Shown here one piece after another: positions 34,244 through 38,676 of a stretch of DNA of 38,676 nucleotides. The translations under genes were made by a program, and so were the position numbers. Under the pieces are notes generated by a model that did no database searches, had not been told where the DNA came from, and saw nothing but the letters and a program-made list of their open reading frames with translations. Location: contig NZ_CANMWS010000039.1 of assembly GCF_947501665.1 (NCBI RefSeq), positions 1 to 38,676 on the forward strand, in the 5' to 3' direction. The DNA comes from an uncultured Shewanella sp. (GTDB lineage: Bacteria > Pseudomonadota > Gammaproteobacteria > Enterobacterales > Shewanellaceae). Positions within the stretch are counted from its first letter, which is position 1, and each line of letters begins with the position of its first letter.

Positions 34244-34810
34244 ATGAAATCTCGTTTAAGTGAATTAGATGAAGACAGTTTGACTATAGAGCAATCTATT
34301 GTTCTTCAAGAAATAAAACAGGCAAGAGGGAATGTAAAAGGCCCCTTTCTTGCTTGGCTCCATAGTCCTGAATTAGCGCAACATAGCCAGAAATTAGGCG
34401 TGTTTTGTCGATACCATACTGGGTTTTCTAAACGATTATCTGAATTGGCCATTTTGGTAACAGCAGCTTGGTGGCAATCTCAATCTGAGTGGCTTATTCA
34501 TGCGCCTATTGCATTAGCCGAAGGCTTGGATAAAAACATAGTTGAGGATATTCGTGTTGGAAATGAACCTATTTTTACGATAAAAGAAGAGCGCCTTATT
34601 TATCAAATTGGTCAATCTTTATATCAAACTAAGCGTATTAACACTTGTCTATATCAAGAAGCATTATCACTTTTTGGTGAAGCCGCATTAGTCGAGCTTA
34701 TTGGTATTTTTGGATACTATAGTTATGTTGCAATGACATTGAATTGTTTTGAAATGTTACCTTCTGATTGTGACGATACTGATATTGACTTACCTTTTCG
34801 CACTCCTTAA
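34244..34810 (+). CDS. Carboxymuconolactone decarboxylase-like protein without cysteines
   Basis: A 188-residue all-helical protein of the CMD/AhpD superfamily. The core reads KRLSELAILVTAAWWQSQSEWLIHAPIALAEGL. The E-W-x-x-H form is that of the PcaC-like branch and lacks the Cys-x-x-Cys redox pair of AhpD, so a peroxidase role is unlikely. A GAGGAA Shine-Dalgarno precedes the ATG. Related proteins often accompany catabolic enzymes. Its place after the transaminase suggests a shared but unknown pathway. Confidence 0.8.
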   Translation: MKSRLSELDEDSLTIEQSIVLQEIKQARGNVKGPFLAWLHSPELAQHSQKLGVFCRYHTGFSKRLSELAILVTAAWWQSQSEWLIHAPIALAEGLDKNIVEDIRVGNEPIFTIKEERLIYQIGQSLYQTKRINTCLYQEALSLFGEAALVELIGIFGYYSYVAMTLNCFEMLPSDCDDTDIDLPFRTP

Positions 34811-34956
34811 ATAGAATGGCTGGTGGGTCAATGGATCATTAGAGGGAGAATTGTATATCTATTGATGCCACATAAGCGTTGAATTTGGGGTTTAAGTAAG
34901 CTGAATAGGATTATATTGGCTATTCTTATGTCACTAGACCCTTTAAAGATAATCTA

Positions 34957-35538
34957 ATGAATAATTATATTAAAATCCCTTATGCCAGTGCGTTAGATGT
35001 TTTAGCATTGTTTGACCCCGATGAAGAGGTTATTGAACTTGCCCAATCTCATGATGCTATTATCGATTTTATTGAACAAATGCGAGAAAATGAATCTTAT
35101 ATAGAGCTCACTATGTTTTTTGCCCATGCATTACCTTTAAGAGAGGCCATTTGGTGGGGCTATCAATGTCTTTCTTCAAGAGATGATTGGGATCATGATG
35201 AGCACCATGCGATTTTATCAGCAAAGTTATGGGTTGAAAGTCCAGATGAGCATTATCGTCGTCATGCTGAATTAATGATTAAAAATGTCGGATTAGATGC
35301 GGCTCCTGGTTGGATAGCGCAAGCGGTTTTTTGGTCTGGAGGGAGTATTACCCCCAAAGGAGAGCCCAGTACGGAGCCACCATTGTATTTATATGCGAAA
35401 GCTGTGGCTGGCGCCGTTAATTTATGTGCCATATTACCCGATGGTGAAAATAAAGCTGCGCGTTTTGATTATTATTATAAAATGGCACTGAATATTGCTC
35501 GAGGAGGAAATGGTATTGCTGAGTCTATTAAGACATAA
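34957..35538 (+). CDS. DUF6931-like protein, T6SS-associated type
   Basis: A 193-residue soluble, acidic protein. The pattern FAHALPLREAIWWGYQCL...WDHDEHHAILSAKLWVESPDEHYRRHAE...GWIAQAVFWSGGSI...AKAVAGAVNLCA matches my memory of DUF6931. That small family is usually encoded beside FHA-domain genes in type VI secretion loci of Vibrio and Shewanella. Function is unknown. The FHA gene lies downstream on the same strand but is separated by a strong terminator and about 350 bases, so the two are not a simple operon here. No core T6SS gene is in the window. Confidence 0.65.
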   Translation: MNNYIKIPYASALDVLALFDPDEEVIELAQSHDAIIDFIEQMRENESYIELTMFFAHALPLREAIWWGYQCLSSRDDWDHDEHHAILSAKLWVESPDEHYRRHAELMIKNVGLDAAPGWIAQAVFWSGGSITPKGEPSTEPPLYLYAKAVAGAVNLCAILPDGENKAARFDYYYKMALNIARGGNGIAESIKT

Positions 35539-35580
35539 GCCCTAGCTTCAATTTATCCAATTTTATCTTATGAGCTTAAC

Positions 35581-35620
35581 ATACAAAAACACCTGTATAT
35601 TTGTACAGGTTTTTTTGTAT
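35581..35620. terminator. Strong bidirectional terminator
   Basis: A 7-bp stem (ACCTGTA/TACAGGT, 6-base loop) extended by ATACAAAAA upstream and TTTTTGTAT downstream. The Ts work for the DUF6931 gene on the plus strand, and the As serve the minus strand, where a coding-like relic ends just before it. Confidence 0.9.
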
Positions 35621-35641
35621 GTCAGGTTAATTGCTACAATA

Positions 35642-35815
35642 TTAATCATTTTGCTCCTCTTTAGTACGAAAAGTGTACTCATTATACTTTCTTGCTAATC
35701 CATTGGTATTTTCATCTTTCTTTGTGTGCTCATAAAATCGACTTGATCTACCTTTATGAGGGGGTAAATCGTTATTTTTATATTTTATGGTTAATGCTTT
35801 TGGGTGTTTGATAGA
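35642..35815 (-). pseudogene. Start-less coding-like relic
   Basis: On the minus strand 57 sense codons run without a stop from 35815 to a TAA at 35642-35644. They contain no ATG, GTG or TTG. The peptide looks like real protein rather than noise: hydrophilic and charged, with segments such as LPPHKGRSSRFYEHTKKDEN and NGLARKYNEYTFRTKEEQND. It ends next to a terminator oriented to serve it. It may be the 3' remnant of a deleted gene, perhaps cargo of the T6SS-like region. I do not recognise the family. Confidence 0.4.
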
Positions 35816-35885
35816 TTATTGGTTTATACTCAAATGAGTGCGATTGGGCTTATGTCATCGTTATGGAAATTTAAAGGGAGTTGTT

Positions 35886-36992
35886 ATGGGGATCTCTTTT
35901 CATGTCATTGTTGCACCTGATGCAGAATCGTTGGGCTGCATGAGTTTTAACTTACCTGAAGAAGGGGGGAGCATAGGGCGAGGAGAGAGTAATAGTTTTA
36001 TGTTACCCGATGAAACTGAAACGATTTCATCAGTACATGCGTTAGTACGTAAAGAAAATAATGAATATATTCTAGAGGATATTAGTCAATCCGGTGTGGT
36101 GGTCAATGGCGCACAAAAAGCCGTAGGCTATCAAAATGAAGTGTTAATTCGTGATGGGGATTTATTGGATATTGGAGCCTATCGTTTATTAGTGTCATGT
36201 TTTGACCCTCTATTAAGTAAAGCAAAACCGTTGGAGAAAACCTTAGATAAAAAGGTCGAAGATCCGTTTAAAAATAAAATTAACGTGAGAGATAGGGAAG
36301 TGGTTGATCGTTCTGATCTGCAATCTTATTGTGATCCCTTTATGCAAGAGGCTGATATCAAAAGTGAGGGTATTTCTGAAGACCCTCAAGATATGACAAT
36401 AAACGATTTGAGCAATGATGTTGATAATCAGGTACAAGTCGATCCTTTTATTAAGCCTCTTAAAGAAGCTGTTTCATTGAAAAAGAAAGAAGATATTACT
36501 TTAAACTTTGACGATATTGATCCCGATCCTTTTAAAAATCAAGTGCCAGCCTCTGAATTTACTTTTTATGAAGATCAAACATATCAAGATACCTATGAAA
36601 GAGCTGTTGATGGTTCTTCGAGTATCGATAATCAAAGTGAGATAGATAATTCTGCCTCTTTTATTGCCAATAACCAAATACTGTCTTTTCCTGATATCGT
36701 TGAACACCAGACTCAATACGCAGAAGGGGTTGTCTATTCTCAAAACGTCCCAGTTAGCAGTAATGAACAAATGAAAATGCAAATCGATCTTGCCTTAGCT
36801 CGTTTTATTGATGACTTATCTCCTAGTCAATTAGAGCATATGTTCAATCAGTATCATAGTGGGTTGTTTAACGTTAAGAAGAAAGATATGTGGCCACTTT
36901 ACTGTAATTACTTTAAACGAATGGCAAAAACAGAAGAGTTTAGAATTAAGTTTTGGTCTTATTTTCATGATAGTGGTACACATCCACATTGA
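35886..36992 (+). CDS. FHA-domain protein, T6SS TagH-like
   Basis: A 368-residue cytoplasmic protein. An N-terminal FHA domain (about residues 5-105) carries the phosphothreonine-binding residues in GSIGRGESNSF, SSVHALV and GVVVNGAQ. A long acidic linker follows (about 110-300). The C-terminus, SPSQLEHMFNQYH...MWPLYCNYFKRMAKTEEFRIKFWSYF, resembles the end of TagH-type FHA proteins, which couple threonine phosphorylation to type VI secretion in Pseudomonas. The linker repeats Asp-Pro-Phe four times, at about 126, 150, 186 and 214. The ATG at 35886 has AAAGGGAG upstream; the frame also opens at GTG 35838. No kinase or phosphatase of such a pathway is nearby. Confidence 0.8.
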   Translation: MGISFHVIVAPDAESLGCMSFNLPEEGGSIGRGESNSFMLPDETETISSVHALVRKENNEYILEDISQSGVVVNGAQKAVGYQNEVLIRDGDLLDIGAYRLLVSCFDPLLSKAKPLEKTLDKKVEDPFKNKINVRDREVVDRSDLQSYCDPFMQEADIKSEGISEDPQDMTINDLSNDVDNQVQVDPFIKPLKEAVSLKKKEDITLNFDDIDPDPFKNQVPASEFTFYEDQTYQDTYERAVDGSSSIDNQSEIDNSASFIANNQILSFPDIVEHQTQYAEGVVYSQNVPVSSNEQMKMQIDLALARFIDDLSPSQLEHMFNQYHSGLFNVKKKDMWPLYCNYFKRMAKTEEFRIKFWSYFHDSGTHPH

Positions 36993-37452
36993 GTAAACGT
37001 CCAGAAAATGAATGATTTTTTCAAAAGACACTCTATTTCTGACGGTAAAAATCGCTACCTACATTCTAATTTTTTAATAATTTAAATAAAAAAACGTCAA
37101 TACAGAATAGGTTTAATTGTACTATCCTTTGTATTTTTTATGTAGTTAAATAAAAACTCCGTTCAGAAGAACTAAAGCAATAATACATAAGCTGAAGTCA
37201 TAATTGTGTCAAAGGCTTTACAATATAACCCAGTAATAATAAGGGGATGAGTCCGTTGAGATGGCCATCATTAATATTGAAAACGTTACAAAAAGTGCAT
37301 TAATTTTATTTTGAACCAGAAAAAATTTGAGCTATTTTATTTGAAAATAATACAAATATCATGAAATCGAAAAACTCAAGCAGACCTTCTAAACCGCATA
37401 AAATTAAGATTCGCATATTAGAAGTCATATATGACATTGCTTTGCCTTTCAA
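36993..37452. other. Intergenic region
   Basis: About 460 very AT-rich bases. It contains the second copy of the 23-base repeat. A long-loop hairpin (CGTCCAGAAA at 36998 and TTTCTGACG at 37037) has no T-tail. A 56-codon frame at 37361-37531 has no ribosome site and runs antisense into the transporter. No gene is supported. Confidence 0.4.
37051..37073 (+). repeat. 23-base dispersed repeat, copy 2
   Basis: Matches 665-687 at 20 of 23 positions (core CTACCTACATTCT) in the same orientation. It lies between the FHA gene and the broken transporter. Confidence 0.4.
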
Positions 37453-38610
37453 TCAATTTTTAGCTTGTAGATGTCTTTTTAATATAATCAAAATGAGCAA
37501 ACAAATTAGCGATGCAATGATCAGCACATAAGCTGGTGCCATTGTTGATTGGCTCCATTTAATGCTGCTAAGTAAAATCAGCGGCGACAAGCCCCCAATA
37601 ATACCAAATCCCAAATTGTAAGAAAGGCCAATGCCAGAATACCTTATTGCACTTGGAAAAGCGTTCGATAAAATCGCGGGAATATTTCCCCAACAAAGCC
37701 CCACAAGCAAGGCACTTACTGCTAATGATATAGGATATAAAATGATCTCGTGACTATAAATATAGAAAATGGGAAAGGCAAAAATGAATATTGCAATGAT
37801 GAGGCTGACTAAGAGCCAAAGCCTTTGTGTTTTATCGGATAACCAACCAAATATAAGGCAACTTAAGCCTGCACTGAATACGGAAAAGGCGCTTATCCAA
37901 ATCATATTTTTGGGATTATAATGAAGTAGTTTTATCAGGTAGGCAGGTAAAAAGGTGAATAAACTGACAATAATTATCGCTCCAAACCCTGTGATAATGG
38001 TGGTCAATATGACACTTTGCCAATGCTTTTTCAATACCTCTACCATTGGAAAAGGCTGTTTAGGATTAATATAAGGGGTAAACTGAGGGATCTCAGTTAA
38101 TTTTTTTCTTAAGTAAAACGCGATGATACCAAAGACCCCGCCTAAGAAAAAAGGCAATCTCCAAGCCCAGTTAATAATTTCTTGGCGTGAGTATATTACC
38201 ATTAAACTTCCTTGAACTAGGTAGGCAATACTCATTCCACTAATAAGAAAACAAAAAATAACACTGGTTGCCCGTGCTGGATTTTGTGGGTAAAACTCAC
38301 TGATATAGGTCATTGCGCCGGGGATTTCTCCTCCAATTGACGTACCTTGTAAAATTTTAAACAATATCAATAGAATGGGAGCTATGATACGAATGGTGTG
38401 GTAACTGGGGATTAAACCAATACAAAAAGTGGCGATAGCCATGATGAAAACGGAATAGGTGAATGCCCATTTACGTCCATAGGTATCGCCAAAATGTCCA
38501 AAAATAATGCCCCCTAATGGGCGCGCAAGATAGCCAACTGCAAAAGCTGCTAACAGTCCATTGATTGTGGTTTCATTTGGAAAAAAAATACTAGCAATGT
38601 AAGTGCTTAA
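37453..38610 (-). pseudogene. MHS-family transporter with broken N-terminus
   Basis: A major facilitator of the metabolite:H+ symporter (ProP-like) group. The frame stays open from 38610 to the TGA at 37453 (385 codons) with about eleven helices. An ATG occurs at 38442, but conserved sequence continues upstream of it: STYIASIFFPNE, AVGYLARPLGGIIFG and motif A GHFGDTYGRK. Before STYIA the frame meets TAG at 38611-38613, preceded by IYDNF, a likely remnant of the family's first-helix YDF motif, then TAA at 38641. About three residues are missing between the two parts. The gene therefore seems to have lost its start and first helix. Later motifs such as LQGTSIGGEIPGAMTYISEF and GWLSDKTQR are intact, so decay may be recent. 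A sequencing error is the alternative. Confidence 0.7.
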
Positions 38611-38676
38611 CTAAAAGTTATCGTATATTTTGATGGGTAATTATCCATGATGCTTTTTACACTCTTTTTAAGCGCA

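Noticed and set aside
37361..37531. 56-codon frame with a basic N-terminus
   Set aside because: No Shine-Dalgarno, and its second half is antisense to conserved transporter sequence.
1..38676. CRISPR arrays, tRNA or rRNA genes, prophage or complete insertion sequences
   Set aside because: None seen: no regularly spaced repeats, no tRNA-like cloverleaf, and no transposase or integrase reading frame.

Overview
The window looks like chromosome of a moderately AT-rich, marine-type gammaproteobacterium, most likely Shewanella or a close relative such as Parashewanella. The placement rests on recognised gene content: SeqA (so probably Dam methylation), EF-P with arginine at position 32 next to EarP, YbfE/YbfF/DUF2788, a PA3286-type ketoacyl synthase and an octahaem cytochrome c. 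No database search was possible, so family calls come from motifs and remembered family sequences.

Layout. 1-2200: end of an unknown gene, a GFA/CENP-V-fold zinc protein and an AspC-like aminotransferase. 2200-6050 (minus): earP-efp, fldA, ybfE, a DUF2788 membrane protein and ybfF. 6300-8700 (plus): seqA and pgm. 8800-11100 (minus): glutamate decarboxylase translationally coupled to an unknown multi-pass membrane protein. 11450-15240 (plus): a peptide deformylase, then phosphatidylserine synthase flanked by two DTW-domain proteins, one being TapT. 15240-15910 is a long non-coding stretch with traces of mobile elements. 15910-22130: a tripartite RND efflux pump (lipoprotein adaptor, HAE1 pump, lipoprotein outer-membrane channel). 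22230-24330: an ATP-grasp ligase convergent with a KAS III shunt enzyme. 24540-32360 (minus): four exported proteins, namely a CocE/PepX-like hydrolase, a PafA-like phosphatase, an octahaem cytochrome with TPRs and a sulfatase. 32830-36990 (plus): a class III aminotransferase, a CMD-family protein, and a DUF6931-FHA pair of the kind found in type VI secretion loci, here without any core T6SS gene. 37450-38610 (minus): an MHS-family transporter whose first helix is broken.

How the genes work together. EarP would rhamnosylate EF-P Arg32. The RND trio is a complete pump. The exported phosphatase, sulfatase and hydrolase suggest scavenging of esters in the periplasm or outside the cell. seqA-pgm and the pssA/tapT block recall enterobacterial neighbourhoods with rearrangement.

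Start sites were revised for several genes. Three of them (pgm, pssA, the outer-membrane channel) appear to start at TTG behind very strong Shine-Dalgarno sequences. The best leads for something undescribed are the gadB/membrane-protein pair without GadC, the DUF6931-FHA island with a start-less coding relic between its genes, the DTW paralogue lacking the cysteine cluster, and two short dispersed repeats.
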